In this document: one piece after another, positions 42,551-53,134 of the stretch | Layout: each line of letters opens with the position of its first letter | How positions within the stretch are numbered: the stretch's first letter is position 1 | Assembly (NCBI RefSeq): GCF_000305785.2 | Contig: NC_018868.3 | Coordinates: 2,824,001 to 2,888,000 of the forward strand | DNA from: Simiduia agarivorans SA1 = DSM 21679 | GTDB lineage: Bacteria > Pseudomonadota > Gammaproteobacteria > Pseudomonadales > Cellvibrionaceae | Reading direction: 5' to 3' | DNA length: 64,000 nt | The notes under the pieces: model-generated | What the model saw: only the letters and a program-made list of their open reading frames with translations | Databases searched by the model: none | Told to the model about the DNA's origin: nothing | Translations under genes and position numbers: made by a program

Positions 42551-44290
42551 ATGCAGCCTTCGGGCACGTTACAAAACATGGACACGCATATCAGACTATT
42601 ACTCATCGACGATGAACAGGTGGAATACCTGTTGATTGGCAGTCTGTTGTCTGAGGTTTTCCACACCGCCTACGAAATCACCTGGCACGCCGACCTGAAC
42701 GACGCGCTGCCGGAAATCCTGTCCGACAATTACGATGTCATCCTGCTGGATTACGAAGCTGATCGCGAAAATGCCAAAGCGCTGCTGATGGGAGCCCGAA
42801 ACATGGGTGCGCGTGCGCCCATATTGGTAATGACCGATGAGATGGAGGCCGAGGTGGATCGCGAGGCCATCAGCCTCGGTGCAGCCGACTATCTGATCAA
42901 GGGCAAGATCGACGCCCAGTTGCTCGAGCGCACCATGCGCTACGCCATCGAGCGCAAGGCCGCAGAAATCAAATTGGCCGAGCTGGCGCACTACGATTCG
43001 CTCACGGGTGTGGCCAACCGCATTCTGTTTCGCGACCGGCTCAACCACGCGGTTGAGTTGGCGCGCCGGGGCGACCAGACATTTACCCTCATGTACCTGG
43101 ATCTGGACGGCTTCAAACCAGTGAATGACTGTTATGGCCACGACGTGGGCGATGTACTGATCCGTCTGGCGGCCGGCCGGTTGCAGGAATGCGTGCGCCA
43201 GAGCGATACGGTTGCCCGGGTGGGGGGCGATGAATTCACCCTGCTGCTCGATAACATGCGCTCCACCTCCGATATGGCCCACCTGGCGGAAAAGGTGATA
43301 GGCGCGCTGACCACCCCGTTCGTGATCGACGGTATGGAAATCACCGTTGGCGCCAGCCTCGGCATCGCCCCTTATCGTAAAGAAGCCGATGCCGAAGGTC
43401 TGCAACGTCAGGCCGACATGGCCATGTACCGGGCCAAGCAGGCCAGTGGCAATCAATACTGTTTTTATGCCGAAAGCATGGATGCAGAGGCCCGTCGCGC
43501 CATGCAGGTAGAGCAGGAATTCCGGCGCGGCCTGGGGCGAAATGAAATCTGCGTTTATTACCAACCCCGTATCGATACCATCACTGGCGAAATCTGCGCT
43601 CTGGAAGCGCTGGTGCGCTGGCGCCATCCGGCCAAGGGCCTCTTGGCACCGGCCGACTTTCTGCAGGTGGCCGAGGCGACCGGGCTGGTGGTGGAAATGG
43701 GTTATCAGGTGATTGATCAGGTGTGTGCCGATTGCGCCAGGCTCACCGAAGCCGGCCTGCCGGATCTGGTTATGGCCATTAACCTGTCGCGCCGGCAAAT
43801 GCGCGATGAGCACCTGGTGCAACGGGTGATGGATGCGTTGTCTGCTCATCACCTGCGGGGCAGTCAGTTGGAATTTGAATTGGCCGAAGCAGATGTCATG
43901 GGCGATGCGAGTCTGGCGACCGAGTCGCTTGGCACTCTGGCTATTACCGGAGCCAGTTTTGCGCTGGATGACTTTGGCTCCGGCATGTCCTCGCTGCCAC
44001 TGCTGCAGGCGCTGCCCATCAACCGGCTGAAGATCGATCAGGCCCTGATTGCCGGCATTGCCGAAGACCGCAACCGCCATGGTTTGGTGATGGCGGTGGT
44101 GCAATTGGCACACAGCCTGAAGTTGTCCACGGTGGCCGAAGGTGTGGAGACGGCGGAGCAGCTCAAGCGCCTGCGCGAATTGGGTTGTGACGAGGCGCAG
44201 GGGTTTTTCCTGGGGTCGCCCCAGTCCATGGCCGACATTCTGGCCAGTCTTGGACGCACCAGCGGGCACCTGCCGTTGGGCGCATCCTGA
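42551..44290 (+). CDS. Response regulator with GGDEF and EAL domains
   Basis: A 579-residue cytoplasmic c-di-GMP enzyme. The receiver domain (10-135) has DDE, Asp in VILLDYEADR and Lys in YLIKGKID. The GGDEF domain (about 145-310) keeps an intact GGDEF in VARVGGDEFTLLL and the DSLTGVANR start. The EAL domain (about 325-570) has EALVRWRHP, NLSRRQM, DDFGSGMSSL, KIDQALI and EGVETAEQ. The usual ExT of the LExTEs loop is ELAEADV, retaining the Glu. Both activities may be present. A start at 42578 (MDTHIRLLL) is equally likely. Confidence 0.93.
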   Translation: MQPSGTLQNMDTHIRLLLIDDEQVEYLLIGSLLSEVFHTAYEITWHADLNDALPEILSDNYDVILLDYEADRENAKALLMGARNMGARAPILVMTDEMEAEVDREAISLGAADYLIKGKIDAQLLERTMRYAIERKAAEIKLAELAHYDSLTGVANRILFRDRLNHAVELARRGDQTFTLMYLDLDGFKPVNDCYGHDVGDVLIRLAAGRLQECVRQSDTVARVGGDEFTLLLDNMRSTSDMAHLAEKVIGALTTPFVIDGMEITVGASLGIAPYRKEADAEGLQRQADMAMYRAKQASGNQYCFYAESMDAEARRAMQVEQEFRRGLGRNEICVYYQPRIDTITGEICALEALVRWRHPAKGLLAPADFLQVAEATGLVVEMGYQVIDQVCADCARLTEAGLPDLVMAINLSRRQMRDEHLVQRVMDALSAHHLRGSQLEFELAEADVMGDASLATESLGTLAITGASFALDDFGSGMSSLPLLQALPINRLKIDQALIAGIAEDRNRHGLVMAVVQLAHSLKLSTVAEGVETAEQLKRLRELGCDEAQGFFLGSPQSMADILASLGRTSGHLPLGAS

Positions 44291-44311
44291 GTCCGCTGCG
44301 CGCGGGCCGCT

Positions 44312-45799
44312 TCAACCTGCTCTTCTGTCCAGCGTGCGGTATCCCAGTGCTTCGCACAGGTGCTTGTCTTCCAGTTGATCAGTGGCGTCCAGGTCGGCCA
44401 GTGTGCGTGCCACCCGCAGTATCCGGTGCCAGGCGCGCACCGACAGCCCCAACGATTCCGTTGCCTCGCCCAGCAGGCTATGTTGTGCATCGGTCAGGTG
44501 GGCGTGCTGCTCCAGTTCGCCCGGGCTCAGGTATTGATTGGCCTTGCCCTGTCTGGCCTGGGCCCGTTGGCGGGCCTGCAGCACCCGCGCAGCCACGACG
44601 GATGAGCTTTCTTCCTGGCTGGGTCCGCGCAGTTGGGCCGGGTCCAGCGCCCGTACCGGCACGTGCATATCGATACGATCGAGCAGCGGGCCTGACAGCC
44701 GGCCCCGGTAACGGCTGATCTGATCCGGCGTGCAGCGGCAGCGGTTTTCGCCGGCATAGCCGCAGGGGCAGGGATTGAGCGCTGCCACCAGCTGGAATTC
44801 GCACGGAAACACGGCCGTGGTTTGTGCCCGGGCGATGCGCACTTCGCCGTGCTCCAGCGGTTCACGTAATACTTCCAGCACCGAGCGCGGGAACTCGGGC
44901 AATTCATCCAGAAACAACACACCCTTGTGGGCCAGGGAGATTTCGCCGGGCCTTGGCACCGAACCGCCGCCCACCAATGCCGGCGCCGATGCGCTGTGAT
45001 GAGGGTGCCGGAAAGGTCGTTGCCCCAGAGGTGGTTGGCTGGACACCAGAGAATGGATCAGCGCGACTTCCAGTGCTTCATCGCGGGTCAGCGGCGGCAG
45101 GATGCTGGTCAAACGACTGGCCAGCAGGGTCTTACCCGTACCCGGCGGGCCGTAAAACAGCAGGTTATGGTTGCCCGCGGCGGCAATTTCCAGCGCGCGC
45201 CGGGCCAGCGGTTGGCCACGCACATCGGCCAGTTCCGCCTGTGGCGCGGGGTGGGTATCTGCAGCGGTACCGCAGGCACGCGGCCAATCGCTGCGGGCCT
45301 GCAGACAGGCACATACCTGCAAAAGGTTGCATGCCACGTAGGTGGGGGTATCGGCCAACGCCGCTTCGGGCCCGTTTCCGGCCGGCACCACACTGGTGCG
45401 ACCGGCCTTGTGCGCGGCCATGACGGCTGCCAGGCAGCCAGGCACCGCGCGCAGGTCACCGGACAGGGCGAGCTCGCCAACAAATTCCAGCGTGTCCAGC
45501 GCTTTGGCCGGCAATTGCCCGGAGGCCACCAGAATGCCGATGGCAATGGGCAGGTCAAAACGTCCGCCTTCCTTGGGTAAGTCGGCCGGCGCCAGGTTGA
45601 TGGTGATGCGGCGGGCGGGAAACTCGAAATGGCTGTTGATGAGCGCGCTGCGCACGCGGTCTTTGCTTTCCCGCACGGCGGTTTCCGGCATGCCCACAAT
45701 GGCGAGACCAGGCAGGCCATTCGAAAGGTGGACTTCCACCGAGACCAACGGGGCGTCGATTCCGACCCGGGCGCGGGTGTGTACGATGGCGAGTGACAT
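44312..45799 (-). CDS. yifB: YifB/ComM family Mg-chelatase-like AAA+ ATPase
   Basis: A 495-residue hexameric ATPase; ComM is a helicase that promotes branch migration during integration of transformed DNA. Order: N-terminal ChlI-like fold (SLAIVHTRARVGIDAPLVSVEVHLSNGLPG), Walker A LLFYGPPGTGKTLLASRL, Walker B GVLFLDELPEF, sensor region RIARAQTTAVFPC, a zinc-like CPCGYAGENRCRC cluster, arginine finger region ISRYRGRLSGPLLDRID, and the C-terminal lid. MSLAI at 45799 is the conserved start; the upstream extension has no family support. Confidence 0.93.
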   Translation of the reverse strand: MSLAIVHTRARVGIDAPLVSVEVHLSNGLPGLAIVGMPETAVRESKDRVRSALINSHFEFPARRITINLAPADLPKEGGRFDLPIAIGILVASGQLPAKALDTLEFVGELALSGDLRAVPGCLAAVMAAHKAGRTSVVPAGNGPEAALADTPTYVACNLLQVCACLQARSDWPRACGTAADTHPAPQAELADVRGQPLARRALEIAAAGNHNLLFYGPPGTGKTLLASRLTSILPPLTRDEALEVALIHSLVSSQPPLGQRPFRHPHHSASAPALVGGGSVPRPGEISLAHKGVLFLDELPEFPRSVLEVLREPLEHGEVRIARAQTTAVFPCEFQLVAALNPCPCGYAGENRCRCTPDQISRYRGRLSGPLLDRIDMHVPVRALDPAQLRGPSQEESSSVVAARVLQARQRAQARQGKANQYLSPGELEQHAHLTDAQHSLLGEATESLGLSVRAWHRILRVARTLADLDATDQLEDKHLCEALGYRTLDRRAG

Positions 45800-45833
45800 A
45801 GACGTTCCTTGTCTGTCGGTTGTGGGGGTGTCG

Positions 45834-46049
45834 CTATTCGGGTTTGCGTTGCAGCTGTGCGAGCTGCGCTTCCAGCGCTTCCAGTTTTGCCCGTGTGCGG
45901 GCCAGCACGGCGGCCTGTGCATCAAACTCTTCGCGGCTGACCAGATCCATCTTGGCCAGCGCGGCGGCCACCAAGCTGCGCAGGTGCGGGCTCAGTGATT
46001 CCGGCGGCCTCAGGCGGCTCAGCTGTTCAAATAATTTATCGCTTGGCAT
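45834..46049 (-). CDS. ubiK: Ubiquinone biosynthesis accessory factor UbiK
   Basis: A 71-residue coiled-coil protein that helps assemble the soluble Ubi complex and binds UbiJ. The pattern LRSLVAAALAKMDLVSREEFDAQAAVLARTRAKLEALEAQLAQLQ is the whole family signature. It lies 34 bases upstream of yifB on the same strand, the same order as in Pseudomonas. Confidence 0.9.
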   Translation of the reverse strand: MPSDKLFEQLSRLRPPESLSPHLRSLVAAALAKMDLVSREEFDAQAAVLARTRAKLEALEAQLAQLQRKPE

Positions 46050-46152
46050 GGGGAAAGTGTACCTCTGTGTAGCGCCATTGTGCCAAAGCTGGCACGCCAG
46101 TCATACAAATAAATCATTGCATGTATTGTTTCGGTGCGTGACCGAAGTACAG

Positions 46153-46169
46153 TGCGCGATTGTGGTGCA
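46153..46169 (+). promoter_or_regulatory. Candidate NtrC binding site
   Basis: TGCGCGA-TTG-TGGTGCA against the consensus TGCACCA-N3-TGGTGCA: the right half is perfect and the left half matches five of seven. It is 86 bases upstream of a sigma-54-like promoter, an enhancer-like distance. Confidence 0.55.
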
Positions 46170-46254
46170 TTACTGTGGGTGCCGGCCGACCTGTGTTTGG
46201 AACGAGACAGGATTTTGGCGCATAACTCATTGTTTTGATTGTAAAAACCACATG

Positions 46255-46270
46255 TTGGCAAGGGTTTTGT
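46255..46270 (+). promoter_or_regulatory. Candidate sigma-54 promoter of torF-glnK-amtB
   Basis: TTGGCAAGGGTTTTGT: GG at 46257-46258, ten bases, then GT at 46269-46270, compared with the consensus TTGGCACG-N4-TTGC. The only departure in the key dinucleotides is T for C at -12. The gene starts 78 bases downstream. Confidence 0.5.
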
Positions 46271-46347
46271 ATAAGACGCCCTACCTGCATTTAAGGTCGC
46301 CCGGAAAAAAGCCGGGTAGAACAAAAAAATTCCTGAGGAGGAAAAAC

Positions 46348-47004
46348 ATGAAACTGGTTGCAAAAACTTTCCTGGCCGGCGCTGTACTGGCCGCCGCTAC
46401 CGTCACTTCCACCGCGCAGGCCGCAGACTGGTCCGCCAACATCGGCTTTAACTCCGAGTACTACTACCGCGGTATTCTGCAGGCGCCTTCTTCTGCCAAT
46501 GGCGGTGTGGACGTTGAAGCGGGTGGTTTCTACGCCGGCGTATGGGGTGCTGACGTCAGCGACGGTCTGGAGATCGACCTGTACGCGGGTTACAACTTCG
46601 AAGTGAATGACGACCTGTCTTTCACTGTGGGCTTCACCGACTATGAGTACACCGGTGAATTCGACACTTACTATCGCGAAATCAACCTGGCAGCCAGCTT
46701 CGGCTTCCTGAGCGTGGGTTACTCCGACGGTATCCACGGTGTTGACGGTGGCGACGACAATGAATACGGCTTCTGGGAAGTCACCGCCGAGCACAACGGC
46801 TTTTACGGCAAAGTGGCTGGTTACACCAAAGACTTTGAAGGCGAGTACCTGGAGTTTGGTTACGGCACCACGGTTTCCGATATCGATCTGGGCGCTGCCC
46901 TGATCTTCAATAGCAAAGAATTGTCTGATCAGACTGGCGGCAACGGCCAGCCAACCGAAGGTCAGGCCTTCGTGTTCTCCATCAGCAAGTCTTTCGATCT
47001 GTAA
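46348..47004 (+). CDS. TorF family putative outer-membrane porin (TIGR02001)
   Basis: A 218-residue outer-membrane barrel: signal peptide (ending TAQAA), then WSANIGFNSEYYYRGILQAPSSANGGVDVEAGGFYAGVWGADV, the diagnostic opening of this family, and a closing strand FVFSISKSFDL with terminal hydrophobic residue. It is very acidic and rich in Tyr and Gly. It heads the glnK-amtB block, so it may admit ammonium or small nitrogen compounds. GAGGAGG at 46336-46342 fixes the ATG. Confidence 0.88.
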   Translation: MKLVAKTFLAGAVLAAATVTSTAQAADWSANIGFNSEYYYRGILQAPSSANGGVDVEAGGFYAGVWGADVSDGLEIDLYAGYNFEVNDDLSFTVGFTDYEYTGEFDTYYREINLAASFGFLSVGYSDGIHGVDGGDDNEYGFWEVTAEHNGFYGKVAGYTKDFEGEYLEFGYGTTVSDIDLGAALIFNSKELSDQTGGNGQPTEGQAFVFSISKSFDL

Positions 47005-47013
47005 TAACGATTC

Positions 47014-47038
47014 GCGCCCGTCCATCGGCGGGCGCTTT
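47014..47038 (+). terminator. Hairpin between torF and glnK
   Basis: GCGCCCG/CGGGCGC stem (47014-47020 with 47029-47035), followed by only TTT. It probably weakens read-through, so that the porin is made in excess over PII and AmtB. Confidence 0.6.
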
Positions 47039-47048
47039 CCCCCCCTAG

Positions 47049-47402
<354 letters not shown>

Positions 47403-47438
47403 ATCGCATAACAATTACTGATCCTCGCGGAGATTCTC

Positions 47439-48671
47439 ATGGAAAATGATATTTTTCAGTTGCAGTACGCACTCGACACCTTCTATTTTTTGGTGTGCGG
47501 CGCACTGGTAATGTGGATGGCGGCTGGTTTCGCCATGCTGGAAGCGGGTCTGGTCCGCTCTAAAAACACCACCGAAATTCTCACCAAAAACGTGGCGCTG
47601 TTTGCCATTTCCTGCACCATGTACATGGTGTGTGGTTACGCCATTATGTACGGCGGCGACTACCTGTTGTCTGGCATTACCGGTAACGGTGTGGAAGGCG
47701 CAGAAGAGCCTGCTACATACGCACCGTCGGCAGACTTCTTCTTCCAGGTGGTATTCGTGGCCACCGCTATGTCTATCGTATCTGGTGCCGTAGCCGAGCG
47801 TATGAAGCTGTGGGCCTTCCTGGCGTTTGCCGTGGTCATGACCGGTTTCATCTACCCCATGGAAGGCAGCTGGACCTGGGGTGGTAACCCTGTGTTTGGT
47901 TTGTACACTCTGGGAGATCTGGGCTTCCTGGACTTCGCCGGTTCCGGCATCGTTCACATGGCCGGTGCGGCTGCTGCGCTGGCAGGTGTTCTGCTCCTGG
48001 GCGCACGTAAGGGCAAATACACTGCCGACGGCAAAGCCGTGGCCATCCCCGGTGCTAACCTGCCACTGGCGACACTGGGTACCTTCATCCTGTGGTTGGG
48101 CTGGTTTGGCTTCAACGGTGGTTCGGTATTGGCCACTGCGTCAGTGGACAGCGCCAACTCTGTTGCCGTGGTATTCATGAATACCAACGCCGCCGCCGCC
48201 GGTGGTTTGATTGGTGCCTTGTTGCTGGCTCAGATTCTGTTCGGTAAAGCCGACCTGACCATGGCACTGAACGGTGCACTGGCCGGCCTGGTGGCTATTA
48301 CTGCAGGTCCTGATACGCCGTCTGCACTGGAAGCGACTGTCATCGGTGCAATTGGTGGTGCGCTGGTTGTGGGTTCTATCCTGACCCTGGACAAGCTGAA
48401 AATCGACGACCCGGTGGGTGCGATTTCCGTGCACGGTGTCGTGGGTCTGTTCGGCCTGCTGGTTGTGCCTTACACCAATGCCGACGCCAAACTCACTGGC
48501 CAGCTGATTGGCGCACTGACCATCTTTGGTTGGGTATTCGTTACCAGCTTTGCTGCCTGGTTTGTGCTGAAACTGGTGATCGGTATCCGCGTATCCGACG
48601 AAGACGAGTACAACGGTGTTGACCTGTCTGAGTGCGGTATGGAAGCCTACCCCGAGTTTACTAACAAGTAA
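47439..48671 (+). CDS. amtB: Ammonium transporter AmtB
   Basis: A trimeric eleven-helix channel for ammonium; 410 residues without a cleavable signal. The twin histidines of the pore are in GSGIVHMAGA and ISVHGVVGLFG. The phenylalanine gate and the recruitment site lie in VVFVATAMSIVSGAVAERM and the GSWTWGG segment. The C-terminal tail RVSDEDEYNGVDLSECGMEAY is the GlnK-binding tail. Flanked on both sides by PII genes. Confidence 0.96.
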   Translation: MENDIFQLQYALDTFYFLVCGALVMWMAAGFAMLEAGLVRSKNTTEILTKNVALFAISCTMYMVCGYAIMYGGDYLLSGITGNGVEGAEEPATYAPSADFFFQVVFVATAMSIVSGAVAERMKLWAFLAFAVVMTGFIYPMEGSWTWGGNPVFGLYTLGDLGFLDFAGSGIVHMAGAAAALAGVLLLGARKGKYTADGKAVAIPGANLPLATLGTFILWLGWFGFNGGSVLATASVDSANSVAVVFMNTNAAAAGGLIGALLLAQILFGKADLTMALNGALAGLVAITAGPDTPSALEATVIGAIGGALVVGSILTLDKLKIDDPVGAISVHGVVGLFGLLVVPYTNADAKLTGQLIGALTIFGWVFVTSFAAWFVLKLVIGIRVSDEDEYNGVDLSECGMEAYPEFTNK

Positions 48672-48694
48672 GTTCGCCAACGGGTTTCAAAGGA

Positions 48695-48727
48695 ACCGGC
48701 GTGCCGCAGGGCACGCCGGTTTTTTTA
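48695..48727 (+). terminator. Terminator of amtB
   Basis: An 11-bp stem ACCGGCGTGCC/GGCACGCCGGT with loop GCAG, followed by TTTTTT. It separates amtB from the second PII gene. Confidence 0.92.
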
Positions 48728-48828
48728 TGCGGATTCCCGGAAAATGCCCCGTTTTTGTGCATTGGCCCGGCAAGGGTGATATTGCGTCGAATGCGTGCTA
48801 TGTTTCGCCCAACCAAAATTCCAGCTAA

Positions 48829-49179
<351 letters not shown>

Positions 49180-49188
49180 TCCTGCTGT

Positions 49189-49213
49189 GACCACTTACCC
49201 GGGGTGAGTGGTC
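49189..49213. terminator. Hairpin between convergent PII and DUF523 genes
   Basis: GACCACTTACCC pairs with GGGTGAGTGGTC (one T-G pair). There is no clear T-tract; possibly a weak bidirectional terminator. Confidence 0.5.
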
Positions 49214-49231
49214 CTTCCCTGCCCTTTTGCG

Positions 49232-49744
49232 TTAGTCTGCCTCTCCTATGCCTCGCATCACCGAGCGATAAAAAGCCTGTCGCTGTGCTTGCGTGTGCAG
49301 CTGCTCTTCGTCGACGATCGCAAGCCCCTCAAAGCGCGCTTTCAGCGCCTGTACAAAAACGCCATCGCCATGGCCGATCAACCGGTTGTGCGGGTCGAAC
49401 AGGGGCGAGTTGCCGGCGCCACAGCTTGGCGATCGGGCTTTGAGAATGGCCCCTGCAGGCACCGGTTGCTGGCGCACCAGCGTCTGGCAGGCGTCTGGCA
49501 GCGCTGCGGCCGTCGGTTCCCCGGTCTCTGCCAGCACCAAACGATCGCCCTGCGCCGTTTGTTGGCGCTGTATGGGCGGCCGTGGCGTGCCCAGGCCGGC
49601 AAACACCTCGGGACAGAGCGGCACAATATGGGCCCAGCTGTTGAGCCAGTTTTCCAGCCCGGCCTGGTGTTTGTGGCCGCCGTCGTAGCGCACGGGCTTG
49701 CCCAGTAAGCAGGCGCTTACCCAAAGCGTGGGACGCGTGGCCAT
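49232..49744 (-). CDS. DUF523 family protein
   Basis: A 170-residue protein with the three conserved blocks of DUF523: VSACLLGKPVRYDGGHK, VPLCPEVFAGLGTPRPPIQ and AILKARSPSCGAG. The invariant cysteines in each block suggest a metal or cluster site. Function is not established; some members are fused to DUF1722 (YbgA). It reads convergently with the PII gene. Confidence 0.9.
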   Translation of the reverse strand: MATRPTLWVSACLLGKPVRYDGGHKHQAGLENWLNSWAHIVPLCPEVFAGLGTPRPPIQRQQTAQGDRLVLAETGEPTAAALPDACQTLVRQQPVPAGAILKARSPSCGAGNSPLFDPHNRLIGHGDGVFVQALKARFEGLAIVDEEQLHTQAQRQAFYRSVMRGIGEAD

Positions 49745-50142
49745 AAATAACCTCCGGTTTTAATTGAGCCAACAAACAAAGCAAATCTTACTAAAAAACC
49801 CGCCATAAAGAATTTGATCCCTTCGCCGAATAGTCTATATGTATACCCAAGGGTGGATTGTCGGTGCGGCATTTGCCCGCCCCATCCGTGGCCGCCGTGC
49901 GTTTCGGTTACTTCCCGTAACACTCTGTCCGGTGTCGATTTACGGTAGAAAAAATCCGATTAAAGGCTCTTGCGGAATCGGTAAAAAGTGATTAAAAATC
50001 GCAAAAAATGGCGGTGAGAAGAAGGCGCATCTTTGGCGCTACATTCCCCGCCGGAAATTGAACTGCCCGGGCTGACATTCAGCAGGGTGCTTGCGTAATC
50101 TGCGTCACCGACGCAACTAGGTAAATGCGACAGGTTGATCCT
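49745..50142. other. Intergenic region DUF523-sutA
   Basis: About 400 bases between divergent genes. It is AT-rich in the middle (49940-50010). TTGCGG with TAAAAA 17 bases later, near 49970-49998, is a weak promoter candidate for sutA. No RNA gene or repeat was recognised. Confidence 0.4.
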
Positions 50143-50490
50143 ATGGCAAGAAAAGCAAAAAAAACCGACACCGCGGTCAAGGAACCGGACGAGCTGTTGG
50201 ATAACGATACCGTTGAAGCTGCGGATGATGACAGCGACGATGATGATTCTTATTCGGCGTCGTCTTCTTCCGATTATGATGGTGATTCAGATGACGACAG
50301 CAGCAGTGCCAGCTCTGATGACCACCTGGTGGACTATTCGGTAAAATCCCGTGAAACCGCACGGGCGGCGTTGAACTCGCAGATCGAAGAGTTTCTGGCC
50401 CGCGGTGGCAAAATCAACCTCATTGAAAACAACGTGACGGCAGATCCGCCCCGCAAGCCCACCAGTAATTATGGGTCTCGACCTATCTGA
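50143..50490 (+). CDS. sutA: RNA polymerase-associated regulator SutA
   Basis: A 115-residue, mostly disordered protein. Pseudomonas SutA binds RNA polymerase and raises rRNA and housekeeping transcription in slow growth. It has the family's acidic N-terminal tail (about 20 Asp/Glu and many Ser in residues 20-60) and the conserved C-terminal part IEEFLARGGKINLIENNV then DPPRKPTSNYGSRPI, with the invariant GSRPI ending. MARKAKK at 50143 is the preferred start; ATG 50125 is possible. Located near glnK-amtB as in Pseudomonas. Confidence 0.87.
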   Translation: MARKAKKTDTAVKEPDELLDNDTVEAADDDSDDDDSYSASSSSDYDGDSDDDSSSASSDDHLVDYSVKSRETARAALNSQIEEFLARGGKINLIENNVTADPPRKPTSNYGSRPI

Positions 50491-50505
50491 CCGACCCGCA
50501 CTGAT

Positions 50506-50535
50506 AAAAAAGCCCGGACATGTCCGGGCTTTTTT
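50506..50535. terminator. Terminator of sutA
   Basis: AAAAAAGCCCGGACA and its exact complement TGTCCGGGCTTTTTT form a fully symmetrical terminator between convergent genes. Confidence 0.93.
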
Positions 50536-50616
50536 ATTAGCGAGAGGTTGCGGTTGATGGGTGCCGGCAAGGTGGAATGCGCTGCGCTTATTCCACCCTA
50601 CCCCAATGTCGGGGAA

Positions 50617-52935
50617 TTACAGCCGGCCTTTTTTGTTTTTGCTGGCTTGAGCAAATAAGGCGGCCATGGTGCCCTGTGCGGCAGGTGCCTGTTGGCCGCG
50701 CGGGGATGATTGGCGGGGCTGGTTGCGGCGCCCGCGTGGTTCATTGCCCGCCACCTTCTCGCCTGGCTGGTCGTCCATGCGCATGGACAGGCCGATGCGT
50801 TTGCGCGGAATGTCCACTTCCATCACTTTGACCTTGACGATGTCGCCGGCCTTGACCACTTCACGCGGGTCTTTCACAAAGGTATTGGACAGCGCGGAAA
50901 TGTGCACCAGGCCGTCCTGGTGTACGCCGATATCCACGAATGCGCCAAAGGCAGTGACATTGGTGACGGTGCCTTCAAGGATCATGCCCGGTTCCAGGTC
51001 TTTGATTTCTTCCACGCCGTCGGTCAGCTTGGCGGTTTTGAATTCAGGACGCGGGTCGCGGCCGGGCTTGTCCAGTTCTTTCAGAATGTCGGTGATGGTG
51101 GGCAGACCAAACTGCTCATCGACAAAATCCTTGGCGTTGACCGAACGCAGGAAATTGGTGTCGCCGATAATGCCCTTCAGCTCGCGCTTCTGGCTGCCGG
51201 CAATGCGTTCCACCACGGCGTAGGTCTCCGGGTGAACGCCGGACGCATCGAGCGGGTTTTCACCATCGCGGATGCGCAGGAATCCGGCGGCTTGTTCAAA
51301 GGTTTTTTCGCCCAGGCGCGGTACGGCTTTGAGTTGTGCGCGACTGGTGAACGCGCCATTGGCATTGCGGTATTCGACAATGTTGTTGGCCAGCGTCTGG
51401 TTCAGTCCGGACACCCGTGCCAGCAGCGCAGAGGACGCGGTGTTCACTTCAACGCCCACCGCGTTCACACAGTCTTCGACGACTGCGTCCAGGGAGCGCG
51501 CCAATTGCACCTGCGATACATCGTGCTGGTATTGACCCACGCCGATGGACTTGGGATCAATTTTCACCAGCTCTGCCAGCGGGTCCTGCAGACGGCGGGC
51601 GATGGAAATGGCGCCGCGGATGGTGACGTCCAGATCGGGGAATTCTTTGGCGGCATATTCACTGGCGGAATAGATAGAAGCGCCGGCTTCATTCACGATA
51701 ACGCGCTGAGCCTGAATATCTTTGTGTGCTTTCAGCACATCGCCGACAAATTTATCGGTTTCGCGCGAAGCGGTGCCGTTACCAATGGCAATCAGACCGA
51801 CGTTGTGTTTCTTACACAAGGCCACCAATACGGCCTCGGCCTCGCGGATTTTGTTTTGCGGTGGATTGGGGAAAATGGCACCGTGATCCAGCACCTTACC
51901 CGTGGCATCTACTACGGCAACTTTCACGCCGGTACGCAAACCCGGGTCCAGACCGATGGTGGCCTTCTGTCCGGCCGGGGCCGCCAGCAACAAATCTTTC
52001 AGGTTGGAGGCGAATACGGTGATCGCGCCCTCTTCCGCGCGCTCGCGCACTTCCGCAAACAAATCCGTTTCCAGGTGGGTGAGCAGTTTGACGCGCCAGG
52101 TCCAGCGCACACATTCGGCCAGCCATTTATCGGCCGGGCGGCCCTGGTCTTTGATGTCCCAGTGTTGTGCCACCATCGGCTCGCACGGGTGCGATAGCCG
52201 GTTGGCCTCTTCATCGCCCACGGTCATGTTCAGGCTCAGAATGCCTTCATTGCGGCCGCGGAACAACGCCAGTGCGCGGTGTGACGGAATAGCGCTGAGT
52301 TTTTCGCTGTGCTCGAAATAATCGCGGAACTTTGCGCCTTCGGTTTCTTTGCCTTCAATCACTTTGGCGGTGATGTCGGCTTCGGCTTTCAGGAAGTCGC
52401 GCAATTTGCCCAGCAATTGCGCGTCTTCGGAAAATTTCTCCATCAGGATTTGTTTGGCACCATCGAGCGCGGCTTTGGTGTCGTCAATCTTGTGCTCGGG
52501 ATTCAGGTACTTGGCGGCTTCGGATTCCGGGTCCAGCATGGGATCGGCTAACAGACCTTCGGCCAGCGGCTCAAGGCCGGCCTCGCGCGCGATCATCGCC
52601 TTGGTGCGGCGCTTGGGCTTGTAGGGAAGGTAAAGATCTTCGAGCGTGGTTTTGGTGTCGGCGCTGTTGATCTGGCCGGCCAGTTCATCCGTAAGTTTGC
52701 CCTGCTCCTCAATGCTTTTCAGAATTGCGGCGCGGCGGTCTTCCAGCTCGCGCAGGTAGCGCAGACGCTCCTCCAGGTTGCGCATCTGGGTGTCGTCCAG
52801 ACCGCCGGTGACCTCCTTCCGGTAACGCGAAATAAACGGCACCGTGGCGCCTTCGTCCAACAGGCCCACCGCGGCGGTGACCTGGGCTTCGTTAACAGAC
52901 AATTCCTCGGCGATACGGAGGGAGATACTCTTCAT
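50617..52935 (-). CDS. tex: Tex family S1 RNA-binding transcription accessory protein
   Basis: A 772-residue multidomain protein (homologous to eukaryotic Spt6). Order: N-terminal helical domain ([14 protein letters not shown]), YqgF/RuvC-like fold around 325-450 ([21 protein letters not shown]), two HhH motifs around 495-560 ([25 protein letters not shown]), and an S1 domain around 645-715 ([31 protein letters not shown]). The C-terminal tail is Gln/Arg/Pro-rich. Involved in transcription under stress; exact chemistry uncertain. Confidence 0.95.
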   Translation of the reverse strand: MKSISLRIAEELSVNEAQVTAAVGLLDEGATVPFISRYRKEVTGGLDDTQMRNLEERLRYLRELEDRRAAILKSIEEQGKLTDELAGQINSADTKTTLEDLYLPYKPKRRTKAMIAREAGLEPLAEGLLADPMLDPESEAAKYLNPEHKIDDTKAALDGAKQILMEKFSEDAQLLGKLRDFLKAEADITAKVIEGKETEGAKFRDYFEHSEKLSAIPSHRALALFRGRNEGILSLNMTVGDEEANRLSHPCEPMVAQHWDIKDQGRPADKWLAECVRWTWRVKLLTHLETDLFAEVRERAEEGAITVFASNLKDLLLAAPAGQKATIGLDPGLRTGVKVAVVDATGKVLDHGAIFPNPPQNKIREAEAVLVALCKKHNVGLIAIGNGTASRETDKFVGDVLKAHKDIQAQRVIVNEAGASIYSASEYAAKEFPDLDVTIRGAISIARRLQDPLAELVKIDPKSIGVGQYQHDVSQVQLARSLDAVVEDCVNAVGVEVNTASSALLARVSGLNQTLANNIVEYRNANGAFTSRAQLKAVPRLGEKTFEQAAGFLRIRDGENPLDASGVHPETYAVVERIAGSQKRELKGIIGDTNFLRSVNAKDFVDEQFGLPTITDILKELDKPGRDPRPEFKTAKLTDGVEEIKDLEPGMILEGTVTNVTAFGAFVDIGVHQDGLVHISALSNTFVKDPREVVKAGDIVKVKVMEVDIPRKRIGLSMRMDDQPGEKVAGNEPRGRRNQPRQSSPRGQQAPAAQGTMAALFAQASKNKKGRL

Positions 52936-53134
52936 GCAAACCTCTTATTCGTTCTCTGGGCGCGCGCCCGCGTAGCGCAGGCATTATGCGCAAATCATGG
53001 GCTAAAAACAGCCTTGCCAAGGCACCCAGTTTGTGAATTACGGCCGGGTCCGGGCGGAAAGTTTGGTAAAGATCAATCGAACTTCCGACGCCGGACACTA
53101 GAATGGGTAAAACGGAAAAAACGGGAAACTGCAC

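Noticed and set aside
42599..44269. 556-residue ORF antisense to the GGDEF-EAL gene
   Set aside because: Low-complexity His/Gln/Gly-rich translation typical of a GC-rich shadow frame; the sense frame has complete conserved domains.
50710..52197. 495-residue ORF antisense to tex
   Set aside because: Shadow frame of a well-conserved gene with no recognisable domain.
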